Shown here: positions 1 through 7,776 of the stretch, one piece after another
Layout: each line of letters opens with the position of its first letter
Numbering within the stretch: position 1 is the stretch's first letter
Made by a program: the position numbers and the translations under genes
Notes under the pieces: generated by a model
Databases searched by the model: none
Told to the model about the DNA's origin: nothing
The model's input: the letters and a program-made list of their open reading frames with translations, nothing else
Origin: DATFDN01 sp963767645
Lineage (GTDB): Bacteria > Pseudomonadota > Alphaproteobacteria > Acetobacterales > Acetobacteraceae
Reading direction: 5' to 3'
Length of the DNA stretch: 64,000 bases
NCBI GenBank assembly: GCA_963767645.1
Contig: CAVYEW010000005.1
Location: forward strand, 62,001-126,000

Positions 1-86
1 CCCGCCGTCAGACCGAACCCCGCCCGCGCCCGGTTCCGGCCCGCCCGACGCCGGCCGACCCATTCAACGAGCAGAACCCGGCGTGA
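1..86 (+). CDS. C-terminal tail of an unidentified protein (partial)
   Basis: The frame beginning at base 3 is open from the window edge to a TGA at 84-86. It reads as a Pro/Arg-rich tail ending in ADPFNEQNPA. The TGA overlaps the GTG start of the next gene as GTGA, the usual arrangement of translationally coupled genes, which is the main reason to believe in it. The protein body lies outside the window and I cannot name it. Confidence 0.4.
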   Translation, partial: RRQTEPRPRPVPARPTPADPFNEQNPA

Positions 87-760
87 GACAGGCGTCGCTG
101 GACGGCCCCGAAGTACCGGGGCCGGATTGCCCGCTATGCGTCCGCCTGGCCGCGTTCCGCGCTGCCAACCGGGAGCAGTTTCCCGCCTGGCACAACGCGC
201 CGGTGCCGAGCTTCGGTCCCTTGGATGCGCCGCTTCTGGTAGTCGGCTTGGCGCCAGGGCTGAAGGGGGCGAACCGCACCGGCCGGCCGTTCACCGGCGA
301 CCATGCCGGAGTGTTGCTCTACCAGACCCTGCTGCGCTTCGGCTTGGCGCGGGGCAGCTATGGCTCCGACCCCGCCGATGGGCTCAGCCTCAGCGGCTGC
401 CGGATCACCAACGCGGTGCGCTGCGTCCCGCCCGCCAACCAGCCGATTCCAGCGGAGGTCGCGGCCTGCAATCGCTTCCTGGGGGCCGAATTGGCAGCGA
501 TGCCCCAACTGCGCGCGGTACTGGCGCTCGGCGTGCTGGCCCATGCGGCGGTGCTGCGCGCCGTCGGCATCCGACCGTCGCGCCTGAAGTTCCAGCATGG
601 CGCAATCCACGCCTTGCCGAGCGGATTGCTGCTCGCCGACAGCTATCACGTTTCGCGGTACAACACGAGCACGGGCCTGCTGACGCAGGCGATGTTCGAG
701 GCGGCGATGCTCGCCCTGCTCGACCGGCTGGCGCCTCGTGCGGGTGCGCCACCGGCCTGA
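83..760 (+). CDS. Uracil-DNA glycosylase, family 5 (UDGb type)
   Basis: This enzyme removes uracil and other deaminated bases from DNA as the first step of base-excision repair in the cytoplasm. The 225-residue protein has the family-5 signature GLAPGLKGANRTGRPFTGD at residues 55-73 and a second motif near the C-terminus (HVSRYN), where the family carries its HPSxxN-like leucine-loop segment. An N-terminal CPLC pair and later cysteines fit the Fe-S cluster of families 4 and 5. The length is normal. The GTG start overlaps the stop of the upstream frame (GTGA), suggesting coupling. Motif A lacks the catalytic Asp/Glu typical of family 4, as is known for family 5. Confidence 0.9.
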   Translation: MRQASLDGPEVPGPDCPLCVRLAAFRAANREQFPAWHNAPVPSFGPLDAPLLVVGLAPGLKGANRTGRPFTGDHAGVLLYQTLLRFGLARGSYGSDPADGLSLSGCRITNAVRCVPPANQPIPAEVAACNRFLGAELAAMPQLRAVLALGVLAHAAVLRAVGIRPSRLKFQHGAIHALPSGLLLADSYHVSRYNTSTGLLTQAMFEAAMLALLDRLAPRAGAPPA

Positions 761-785
761 ATCCATCGGGAATGACCCGCACCGC

Positions 786-1454
786 TCACCCGTAGCGCTG
801 CTCGGACCACGGATCGCCGGTGTTGTGGTAGCCGCGCTGCTCCCAGAAGCCCGGCCGATCGGCAATCGTGATCTCCACGCGCCGCACCCATTTCGCCGAT
901 TTCCAAAAATACAGGCAAGGGATCACTACGCGCAGCGGGCCGCCATGCTCCGCCACCAACTTCGCGCCGTTCCAGGTATCGGCGAGCAGGACGTCCGGCT
1001 GGTCGAAATCCTCGAGCCGCACATTGGTCGTGTAGCCGTCATGCGCATGGAACACGATGTGGCGCGCCTCGTCCTTGGGCTCCACCATCGCCAGCAGCGT
1101 GCGCGCGGCGACCCCCGACCAGTGATTGTCGTAGCGCGACCATTGCGTGACGCAGTGAATGTCGGAGACAAGCTCGGTGCGGGGGAGCGCCCGATATTCG
1201 TCCCAGCGGAGGCTGAGCGGCCGTCGCACCGCGCCATCGACGTCGAGGCGGAACTTGGCTTCCGTGACAAGCGGCTGCGTGCCGAGATCGAGCACCGGCC
1301 AGTCGCGCACCAGCTTCTGGCCCGGCGGCAATCGGTCGCGGGCCGGATCCGCCGTGGCGCCGGTGAGCAGGCGCCCTTGCCGTGCCCACGCCTGCTTGGC
1401 CGCGATCAGCTTGTCGCGAAGCTGGCCGGTCGGCAGAGTGTCGCGATCGTTCAT
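786..1454 (-). CDS. Sulfite-oxidase-like molybdopterin-dependent oxidoreductase
   Basis: A single-domain molybdopterin-binding oxidoreductase of about 222 residues. The visible signatures are the segment around IHCVTQWSRYDN, whose cysteine is in the place of the molybdenum ligand, then HDGYTTN, and GGPLRVVIPCLYFWKSAKW, typical of short sulfite-oxidase-fold proteins. The substrate cannot be read from sequence. I chose the ATG at 1452-1454 because a GAGGTG ribosome-binding site precedes it on the minus strand; a longer upstream extension is open but unlike the family. There is no signal peptide, so it is probably cytoplasmic, unlike MsrP (YedY). It is divergent from the AidB-like relic. Confidence 0.82.
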   Translation of the reverse strand: MNDRDTLPTGQLRDKLIAAKQAWARQGRLLTGATADPARDRLPPGQKLVRDWPVLDLGTQPLVTEAKFRLDVDGAVRRPLSLRWDEYRALPRTELVSDIHCVTQWSRYDNHWSGVAARTLLAMVEPKDEARHIVFHAHDGYTTNVRLEDFDQPDVLLADTWNGAKLVAEHGGPLRVVIPCLYFWKSAKWVRRVEITIADRPGFWEQRGYHNTGDPWSEQRYG

Positions 1455-1478
1455 CCATTCACCTCGCACGAGAGAATC

Positions 1479-1893
1479 ATGCCGGATGCGGGCTACGCCA
1501 CGCATGAGGTGCTGAACCAGGCGGGCGCGCTGCAAGACTACAACGCCTACGCCGAGGACAGGCCGCTTGCCGAGACTGTCCGGGCGTTCGGCGCCGCGTG
1601 GGCCGATGCCGACCTGCGCCGGGCTGGTCGGCAGCGAGCCTGTGCAGACCCTGGCGCGTCAAGCCAATCGGTACCTGCCCGAACTGCGCACCCATGACCG
1701 CTTCGGCCATCGCGTGGACCTGGTCGAGTTCCATCCGGCCTATCACGAGTTGATGGCGCTGATCTACGGATGCGGCACGCACTCCTACGCCTGGACGCAT
1801 CCTCGGCCCGGCGCCCATGTCGCGCGCGGCGTGCTGAGCTATCTCTGGAACCAGGGAGAGAACGGCGTCTGCTGCCCGAACTCGGCCATTACC
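1479..1893 (+). pseudogene. AidB-like acyl-CoA dehydrogenase, N-terminal relic
   Basis: Starting at ATG 1479 the frame reads ATHEVLNQ and DYNAY, the beginning of AidB-type acyl-CoA dehydrogenases. After about 1617 the homology moves to the +1 frame (LVGSEPVQTL, then LPELRTHDRFGHR, VEFHPAYHELM, SYLWNQGENGVCCPNS), so one base has been lost. The homology stops abruptly at about 1885-1893, where the family should continue with a CP(I/N)SMT motif. Only about 140 of about 550 residues remain and the flavin and catalytic regions are gone. The 3' break coincides with the break of the antitoxin relic on the other strand, marking a recombination joint. Confidence 0.8.
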
Positions 1894-2021
1894 TGATCGT
1901 GTGGAACGCTTGGGCGTGTGTCATCCAAGCTGGCCTGCACCTTCCCACGAAACCAGCGATCATGCGCCTCGGCCTTCTCGGTCGAGGCAAATTCAGACTC
2001 AATAGGCGACAGGGCCGACAT
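1890..2021 (-). pseudogene. Antitoxin-like stability determinant, C-terminally truncated
   Basis: On the minus strand a frame starting at ATG 2021 reads MSALSPIESEF, then DRWFRGKVQASL and RPSVPHDQVMAE. This resembles the short stability-determinant antitoxins that pair with ParE/RelE-type toxins. The expected last residues are missing because the sequence runs into the AidB relic at about 1890, and the frame then closes at a chance stop at 1839. No toxin gene is visible on either side. I infer a dead remnant of a toxin-antitoxin module; the family call is from memory of the motif pattern only. Confidence 0.5.
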
Positions 2022-2063
2022 AACTTCTTCATACCACACGGCCGCGCCTTGCCCGCTTCGAAG

Positions 2064-2122
2064 GCGGCGCGTGTCCGCCTTGTTGCGTCCTTTCCCTAGG
2101 TCGAGCAGCACCTTGCCACGCG
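2064..2122 (-). pseudogene. Duplicate fragment of the smpB 3' end
   Basis: This stretch matches the 3' part of the intact smpB about 740 bp downstream on the same strand. Both contain CTTGTTGCG- or CTTCTTGCG-like and CGAGCAGCACCTTG blocks in the same order. Translated, it reads KVLLDLGKGRNKADTRR against KVLLGLGEGRKKADKRA in the real gene. Only about 20 codons are recognisable. It is a diverged partial duplicate or the relic of a second smpB. Confidence 0.6.
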
Positions 2123-2214
2123 GGGATCAAGACCCACGCGATCGTTGACCGCGCGCGGGTTGGGAGGTGATAGATCGTGGGCTTCCGCGCTCAGCCTCAA
2201 GGAGGCCAGCTCCC

Positions 2215-2646
2215 ATGAGCGATCTCTATGACACGGACATCCTGGCCTGGAGCGAGGAGCAGGCGACGCGCCTGCGCCGCGTCGCCGCGGCCGACCGGCT
2301 GAACGACGCCTCGCCCGACTGGCCGAACATCATCGAGGAGATCGAAAGCGTGGGGCGCAACGAGTTGCACCGCACCGAGTCCCTGCTGGTGCAGGCGCTG
2401 CGACACAGGCTCAAGATCATGGCCTGGCCCGATTCATCGGAAGTTCCGCACTGGCGGGAGGAGATGCTCCTGTTCCAGATGGACGCCGCGCGGGCCTACC
2501 AGCCATCGATGCGACAACTTCTTGACCTGGTGTGGATTTACCGAAAGGCGCGCCACCGGTTCCCGCAGCAGATCGATGGCCGTCCGCCCCTGCCTCTGCC
2601 GGAGACATGCCCGGTCACGCTGGACGAGCTGCTGGCCGAGCTGTAG
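2215..2646 (+). CDS. DUF29 domain protein
   Basis: A 143-residue protein with the DUF29 layout: SDLYDTDILAWSEEQA at the start, then DWPNIIEEIESVGRNE and RTESLLVQALRHRLK. The family is small, cytoplasmic, common in cyanobacteria and alphaproteobacteria, and of unknown biochemical role. The ATG at 2215 is chosen over an upstream in-frame start because GGAGG lies 10 bases before it and the family begins here. It stands alone between the relic scar and smpB. A stem-loop with a short T run follows at 2698-2728. Confidence 0.85.
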   Translation: MSDLYDTDILAWSEEQATRLRRVAAADRLNDASPDWPNIIEEIESVGRNELHRTESLLVQALRHRLKIMAWPDSSEVPHWREEMLLFQMDAARAYQPSMRQLLDLVWIYRKARHRFPQQIDGRPPLPLPETCPVTLDELLAEL

Positions 2647-2697
2647 CGCCGATGGCGGACGCCGTGGGCCGCGCGAGAAGCCGGCAGCCTTCGTCTT

Positions 2698-2728
2698 CCT
2701 CTGCCCGTTCCGAGGGAGAGGGGCTTTT
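2698..2728 (+). terminator. Possible terminator after the DUF29 gene
   Basis: CCTCTGCCC and GGGAGAGG can pair imperfectly around GTTC and are followed by TTTT, 50 bases after the DUF29 stop and just before the convergent smpB stop. The GTTCCG(A/G)GGGAGAGGGGCT core also occurs at 55123-55141, so this may instead be half of a dispersed repeat. Confidence 0.3.
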
Positions 2729-2743
2729 GCCGACCTGCCTGAC

Positions 2744-3229
2744 CTACCCCCTCGCCCGCATCAGCCGCGCCTTGTCGCGCTGCCAATCCCGCGCCGCGAT
2801 AGCGGCGCGCTTGTCCGCCTTCTTGCGCCCCTCGCCGAGGCCGAGCAGCACCTTGGCGCGGCCGCGCTCGTTGAAGTGGATCTGCAGCGGCACCAGGGTC
2901 ACGCCCTCGCGTGAGACGGCGCCGGTCAGCGCACGGATCTGCTTGCTTTTCAGCAGCAGCTTGCGCGGCGCGCGCGGCTCGAAGCGCGACAGCACCCCGC
3001 CCTGATATTCGGGGATGTAGGCATTAAACAGCCACAACTCGCCGTCGCGCTCGCCGGCCCAGGCCTCGGAGAGAGTCGCCCGGCCGTGGCGGAGGCTTTT
3101 GACCTCGGGACCCTTCAGCACCAGCCCGGCCTCGACCGTGTCCTTGATCGTGTAGTCGAAGCGCGCCTTACGGTTCTGCGCGGCGACGCCATGCGAGATC
3201 AGGCCCTTCTTGTTCTTCGCGTCCGCCAT
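2744..3229 (-). CDS. smpB: SsrA-binding protein SmpB
   Basis: SmpB binds tmRNA and delivers it to stalled ribosomes for trans-translation. The 161-residue product is full length. It contains NRKARFDY, LKGPEVKSLR and WLFNAYIPEY in the expected order and ends in the basic tail RDWQRDKARLMRARG that occupies the empty mRNA channel. dapA lies 6 bases upstream on the same strand, so the two are probably co-transcribed, a common alphaproteobacterial arrangement. The ssrA gene itself is not in the window. A decayed copy of the 3' end lies at 2064-2122. Confidence 0.97.
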   Translation of the reverse strand: MADAKNKKGLISHGVAAQNRKARFDYTIKDTVEAGLVLKGPEVKSLRHGRATLSEAWAGERDGELWLFNAYIPEYQGGVLSRFEPRAPRKLLLKSKQIRALTGAVSREGVTLVPLQIHFNERGRAKVLLGLGEGRKKADKRAAIAARDWQRDKARLMRARG

Positions 3230-3235
3230 TCATCC

Positions 3236-4114
3236 TCAGTTCAGCAGCCCGACCTCGGTCATCGCCGTGTGAACCCGCGCAGCCGTTGCCTCGGAAATCG
3301 GCGCCAGAGGCAGGCGGCAGATCGGCGCAGTCTTGCCGAGCAGGCTGGCGGCGTATTTCACCGGCGCCGGGCTCGTTTCGGCGAACAGCGCGTCGTGCAG
3401 CGGCACCAGCCGGTCCTGGATGTCGATCGCATCGTTGACCCGCCCTTCCTGCCAGGCGGCGTGCATTTCGCTGCACAGGCGGGGCGCAACGTTGGCGGTC
3501 ACGCTGATACAGCCGTCGCCGCCCGCAGCGAGGAAGGCGAGCGTGGTGTGGTCCTCCCCCGAGAGCTGGCAGAACCCCGCCCCGCAGGCACGGCGGGTGT
3601 GCAGGGGGCGGGCCAGGTTCGCGGTCGCGTCCTTGACGCCGATGATGTTCTTGTGCCGCGCCAGCCGCGCCATCGTCTCCACGCTCATGTCCACCACGCT
3701 GCGCGGCGGAATGTTGTAGATGATGACCGGGAGGTCGACGGTATCCGCGATGGTCTTGAAGTGCAGGTACATGCCCTCCTGGGTAGGCTTGTTGTAGTAC
3801 GGGGTCACGATCAGCGCCGCGTCGGCCCCCGCCTTCTTGGCGTGCCGCGTCAGCTCGACCGCCTCCTCGGTGCTGTTTGACCCGGTGCCCGCGATCACCG
3901 GCGCCCGCCCCTTCGCCACCTCGACCGCGATTTCGACGACGCGCTTGTGCTCGGCGTGGTTCAGCGTCGGGGATTCGCCGGTCGTGCCGACCGGGACGAC
4001 CGCCGTCGTGCCCTCGTTGATCTGCCAGTCGACCAGGGCGGCGAACGCCTTCTCGTCGATCGACCCGTTTTGGTGCATCGGCGTGATCAGGGCGACGATC
4101 GATCCCTTGAACAT
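3236..4114 (-). CDS. dapA: 4-hydroxy-tetrahydrodipicolinate synthase
   Basis: DapA condenses pyruvate with aspartate semialdehyde, the first committed step to diaminopimelate and lysine. The 292-residue protein has the expected length. GTTGESPTLNHAEH carries the substrate-binding Thr-Thr pair, VTPYYNKP the catalytic Tyr, and NIIGVKDATANL the Schiff-base lysine. It reads into smpB with a 6-base gap. The next gene upstream, the transglycosylase at 4213, is divergent, so the promoter must lie in the 98-base gap at 4115-4212. Confidence 0.97.
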   Translation of the reverse strand: MFKGSIVALITPMHQNGSIDEKAFAALVDWQINEGTTAVVPVGTTGESPTLNHAEHKRVVEIAVEVAKGRAPVIAGTGSNSTEEAVELTRHAKKAGADAALIVTPYYNKPTQEGMYLHFKTIADTVDLPVIIYNIPPRSVVDMSVETMARLARHKNIIGVKDATANLARPLHTRRACGAGFCQLSGEDHTTLAFLAAGGDGCISVTANVAPRLCSEMHAAWQEGRVNDAIDIQDRLVPLHDALFAETSPAPVKYAASLLGKTAPICRLPLAPISEATAARVHTAMTEVGLLN

Positions 4115-4212
4115 CCAGACCTCCTCCGCAGCCAGCGGCGCAGCGATTGAGCGAACAAGGCTAGGCGCACTAGGGGATGCGTCGCAAGGCCGCGCACGCT
4201 AGATAGGGTGGC

Positions 4213-6156
4213 ATGGTCTCAACGACTCGGCCCCTCGCCGGGCTCCTCGTGCTGGCCGGGCTGCTGGTGGGCGCGACGCGCGCCGGTGCGGTCAGTCCCA
4301 TGCAGGCAGTCCGCGCCGGCCACTTCGCCGAAGCGGCGGAGGCCACCGCAGATTATGCCGATCCCGTGGCCCGGAAGCTGGTGATCTATTACCGCCTGCT
4401 CGCGGAGGGCGGCGCCAGCGCCCGCGAGATTGCCGATTTCCAGGCCGCCAACCCGGACTGGCCCAACCAGGCGCTCCTGGAACGGCGGCGGCAGGAAGCA
4501 GTCGCGCGCGAGCCGGACGATGCCGCGGTCCGTGAGGCCTGCACCGGCACGAGCGTGACCGCACCCCACGCGCTGATGCGCTGCGCCGATGCGCTCGCGG
4601 CCGGCGGGGATGCCGAGGCCGCCGCGTCGGCCGCCCGCGGCGCCTGGATCGCCAGCCCTGAGTCCGCCGCCGACATGGCCGGATTTTTAGCGCGCTGGAA
4701 ATCCGTGCTGCGGCCAGAGGACGAGCGCGCGCGCTTCGACCGGCTGGAGCAAGCCGGCAGCCCGGAGGCGGCACGCCAGATCGCGCGACTGAGCCCCAAC
4801 GACCGCCCCGCCGCGCGGGTCCGGGTGGCGCTGCGCCACGACGCCCCGAACGCCGCCGAATTGCTCGGCAAACTGCCCGAAGCCGAGCGGGACGACCGGG
4901 CCATCGTGCTGGACCAGGCGCAGTGGCTGCGGCGCGGCAAGCGCGAGGCGGAGGCACTGGCGTTTTGGAAGACCAAGGGCGAGGCCGCCGAGCAGACGAC
5001 CCCGCCCGAGCGGCGCACCGATTTCTGGGCCGAGCGGAACATCCTTGCGCGCCGTCTGCTGGTCCTGGGCGATGCGGCCGGGGCCTACGCGATAGCGAAC
5101 GACACGTTGCAGACGGGAGCACAAGCCGCGGAGGCGGCGTTCCTCGCCGGGTTCATCGCGCTTCGCCGGACCGCCGACCCGGCCCAGGCTGCCTCGCATT
5201 TCGAGACCCTGGCCGGCGGCAAGGCGGCGATCACCCAGGCTCGCGCCTTCTATTGGCTCGGCCGCGCGCGCGCCGCGCAGGGCAAGGATGCCGGCGCGGA
5301 CTACAGCCGTGCCGCCGTCTTCCCGCTTACCTTCTATGGCCAGCTTGCCGCGCGCGCTGCCGGTGCCGATGAGGCGAGTCTGGCTCAGCGTGTGCGCGCC
5401 TTGCCCGATCCCGCTTTTGACACCGAGGCGGCCTGGAGCTTCGCCGGGCGCGAGTTGGTGCGGGCCGCGGTCATGCTGGCGTCCTGGGGGGAGTTCGGGC
5501 GGGCGCGCGCCTTCCTGATGCGGGCCCAGGAGACCGTGACCGATCCGGTGCAGCAGACGCTGGCGGCACGCCTGGCCCTGGCGCTCGGCATGCCTGACAC
5601 AGCGGTGTCCATCGCCCGCCGCATGGGCGTGCAAGGGTTGGCGCTGCCGGTCACGGGCTGGCCCGAGCCGGTCAGCGCGCCGGCCGGGCCGCTTGATCCG
5701 GCGATCACCCTGGCGCTGATCCGCCAGGAGAGCAGCTTCGACGCCGGGGTCGTCAGCAGCGCCGGCGCCCGTGGCTTGATGCAGTTGCTGCCGGCGACCG
5801 CCGCCGTCGAGGCACGGCGGGCCGGCGGCAGCGTGACCGAGGCGGACCTGACGACCGATCCCGCGCGGAACATGGAGCTTGGCTCAGCGTATATGAGCAC
5901 CATGCTGACAGCCTTCGCGGGATCGTTGCCCTTGGCGGTAGCCGCCTACAATGCCGGCCCGCACCGCGTCGAGCAGTGGCTGCGTGACAACGGCGACCCG
6001 CGGACTGGGCAGGTGGACATGCTGGACTGGATTGAGCTGATCCCGTTCCAGGAGACCCGCAACTACGTCGAGCGGGTATTGGAGAACGTGGTGATCTACC
6101 AGGCCCGGCTCGGCGAGACCGCCGCCGGCACGATGACCGCGCAATGGATGCGCTAG
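4213..6156 (+). CDS. Soluble lytic murein transglycosylase (Slt70-like)
   Basis: A 647-residue periplasmic enzyme that cleaves peptidoglycan glycan strands to leave 1,6-anhydro-MurNAc ends. A signal peptide (LAGLLVLAGLLVGATRAGA) is followed by a long alpha-helical superhelix. The C-terminal SLT domain has the catalytic glutamate in RQESSF (about residue 506), then GARGLMQLLP, AYNAGPHRVEQWL and IPFQETRNYVERVL. Length and order match Slt70. It is monocistronic, divergent from dapA. A second, shorter transglycosylase lies at 22107-22781. Confidence 0.95.
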   Translation: MVSTTRPLAGLLVLAGLLVGATRAGAVSPMQAVRAGHFAEAAEATADYADPVARKLVIYYRLLAEGGASAREIADFQAANPDWPNQALLERRRQEAVAREPDDAAVREACTGTSVTAPHALMRCADALAAGGDAEAAASAARGAWIASPESAADMAGFLARWKSVLRPEDERARFDRLEQAGSPEAARQIARLSPNDRPAARVRVALRHDAPNAAELLGKLPEAERDDRAIVLDQAQWLRRGKREAEALAFWKTKGEAAEQTTPPERRTDFWAERNILARRLLVLGDAAGAYAIANDTLQTGAQAAEAAFLAGFIALRRTADPAQAASHFETLAGGKAAITQARAFYWLGRARAAQGKDAGADYSRAAVFPLTFYGQLAARAAGADEASLAQRVRALPDPAFDTEAAWSFAGRELVRAAVMLASWGEFGRARAFLMRAQETVTDPVQQTLAARLALALGMPDTAVSIARRMGVQGLALPVTGWPEPVSAPAGPLDPAITLALIRQESSFDAGVVSSAGARGLMQLLPATAAVEARRAGGSVTEADLTTDPARNMELGSAYMSTMLTAFAGSLPLAVAAYNAGPHRVEQWLRDNGDPRTGQVDMLDWIELIPFQETRNYVERVLENVVIYQARLGETAAGTMTAQWMR

Positions 6157-6285
6157 CCCGCCTTGCCGCGGCTCCGATGACCGCTGGCCACATGGGATGC
6201 CGGATGCCGGGCATAGCTTAGGTACGCAGCCGTATGCTACAGGGGCCAGGAGGCTTATCGGATAGGGCAAAGGCGAGAGAAGGGG

Positions 6286-7461
6286 GTGCTTACCAAAGAG
6301 CAAGAGACTCTGCTGGCTTGGCGGCCGCCGGCTTCAACCCGGCGCGTGCTCGGCGTCGGCGACTGGATCAAGCGTCGCTCGCTAAGGGTCTTCGCTGTGC
6401 TGGCAGTGGTGCTGGGCGGCGGTGTCTGGCTCGGAGTCTCTGGTTCTCATTCACGCGCAAACCTGAAGGCGCAGTACCGGCCGCCTCCATTGATCCCGTT
6501 CCCCTCCGACAGCCCGTTCACCGCTGCCAAGGCCGATCTCGGACGGGCACTGTTCTTCGATACGCGCCTTTCCGGTTCGCGCTCCATGTCCTGCGGCACT
6601 TGCCACCAGCCGGCGCTTGGCTGGAGCGACGGGCACTCGCGCCCGGTTGACGACGAGGGCGACATCATGCCCCTGCGCTCGCCCACGCTGGTCGACGACG
6701 CATGGACGCCGGTGCTCGGCTGGGACGGCAAGTTCCCCGATCTGGAGACGGTAACGCGCGCTGCCATCACTAACGACGGGAGCATGAACCTGGCCGAGGC
6801 GGACGCGCTGGACCGCCTTAACTCGGATCCCGCCTATGTGCGTGCCTTCGCTGCAGCCTTCCCCGACCGCCGGATCTCAGGCCACAACCTGGCCGCGGCG
6901 ATCGCCACTTTCGAGCGGTTGATCGTGTCGAGGAGCGATTCGCCCTTCGACCGCTGGATCGCCGGCGAGCGCGATGCGATCAGCCCAGCGGCAAAGCGCG
7001 GCTTCGACCTCTTCAACGGGCGTGCGCGGTGTTCCGGCTGCCATAGCGGGTGGGCGTTCACAGACGGCTCGTTCCACGATCTCGGGGTCGCCACTGGCAG
7101 CGACGTCGGGCGTGGGCGGTTCTTTCCAACCTCGCAGCAGCTGAAATATGCGTTCAAGACGCCGACGCTGCGCGGCGTTGCCCAGCGCGGGCCGTACATG
7201 CACGACGGATCCGTGCGGACCTTGGCGGAGGTGATCGATCTCTACGACCGCGGCGGCCTCGCCCGTCCAAGCCAGGATGATCTGATCCGGCCGCTGCACC
7301 TCACCAAAGACGAGAAATCCGATCTGCTGGCGTTCCTACAGACCCTCTCCGGAACGGTCTCCTGGCGTGACGATTCTCCGGCTTTCGCGGATCACCAAAG
7401 CAGTTTCGGCAAGGACGCACCCAGCAACGCAAGACCGCCAATGAGCAGCAGGCCGCCATAG
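6286..7461 (+). CDS. Di-heme cytochrome c peroxidase / MauG family protein
   Basis: A 391-residue c-type cytochrome with one N-terminal membrane anchor (about residues 34-51) and two heme-binding CxxCH motifs: CGTCH at about 103-107 and CSGCH at 249-253. The segments LGRALFFDTRLSGSRSMSC and MHDGSVRTLAEVIDLYDRGG are typical of the bacterial peroxidase/MauG superfamily. It would act in the periplasm, reducing peroxide or carrying out a MauG-like oxidation; which one is not decidable here. The GTG start at 6286 follows a GAGAAGGGG stretch. Its 3' end overlaps a small membrane-peptide gene on the other strand. Confidence 0.87.
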   Translation: MLTKEQETLLAWRPPASTRRVLGVGDWIKRRSLRVFAVLAVVLGGGVWLGVSGSHSRANLKAQYRPPPLIPFPSDSPFTAAKADLGRALFFDTRLSGSRSMSCGTCHQPALGWSDGHSRPVDDEGDIMPLRSPTLVDDAWTPVLGWDGKFPDLETVTRAAITNDGSMNLAEADALDRLNSDPAYVRAFAAAFPDRRISGHNLAAAIATFERLIVSRSDSPFDRWIAGERDAISPAAKRGFDLFNGRARCSGCHSGWAFTDGSFHDLGVATGSDVGRGRFFPTSQQLKYAFKTPTLRGVAQRGPYMHDGSVRTLAEVIDLYDRGGLARPSQDDLIRPLHLTKDEKSDLLAFLQTLSGTVSWRDDSPAFADHQSSFGKDAPSNARPPMSSRPP

Positions 7462-7556
7462 GTTTCGCATGCAGCGCTACGCTGGGGGAAGCGAGTTCCC
7501 GCGTACGCGAGGGCGCTTCCGGATATGAGAGTCGCGAGACTGAGCAACGAGATCAT
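7392..7556 (-). CDS. Small two-helix membrane peptide (54 residues)
   Basis: On the minus strand an ATG at 7554-7556 opens a 54-codon frame ending at 7392. It reads MISLLSLATLISGSALAYAG, a short loop with TRFPQRSAAC, then GGLLLIGGLALLGASLP, which gives two clear transmembrane helices. GGAG lies 8 bases before the ATG. Its last 70 bases are antisense to the 3' end of the peroxidase gene. No family is recognised. The hydrophobic pattern, ribosome-binding site and clean reading frame argue that it is real. The remaining gap to 7749 shows no other frame that I trust. Confidence 0.5.
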   Translation of the reverse strand: MISLLSLATLISGSALAYAGTRFPQRSAACETYGGLLLIGGLALLGASLPKLLW

Positions 7557-7749
7557 TCACCACTCCGCAGTCTGAAATCCCCTGACAACGCCGACCGATG
7601 CTCCGCGGCGATTTTGCCCGGTGAGGGACGCTCGACCATGCGGCAGAGAATGGCTGCCTGGCAAGGATGTTAAAAATGCTCCGCTGATCGGTTTAATCGC
7701 AGCAATGTGCCTGTTGCTATCTACAGTTGTATCATCTTCACGCTAATCT

Positions 7750-7771
7750 CCTCCGGCGAATCAACCGGAGG
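7750..7771 (+). promoter_or_regulatory. Hairpin that hides a ribosome-binding site
   Basis: CCTCCGG (7750-7756) can pair with CCGGAGG (7765-7771) around an 8-base loop. The 3' arm contains GGAGG, the Shine-Dalgarno sequence of the gene starting at ATG 7777. Folded, the site would be masked. TTTT follows at 7772-7775, so an alternative reading is a weak terminator for upstream transcripts. Confidence 0.4.
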
Positions 7772-7776
7772 TTTTC

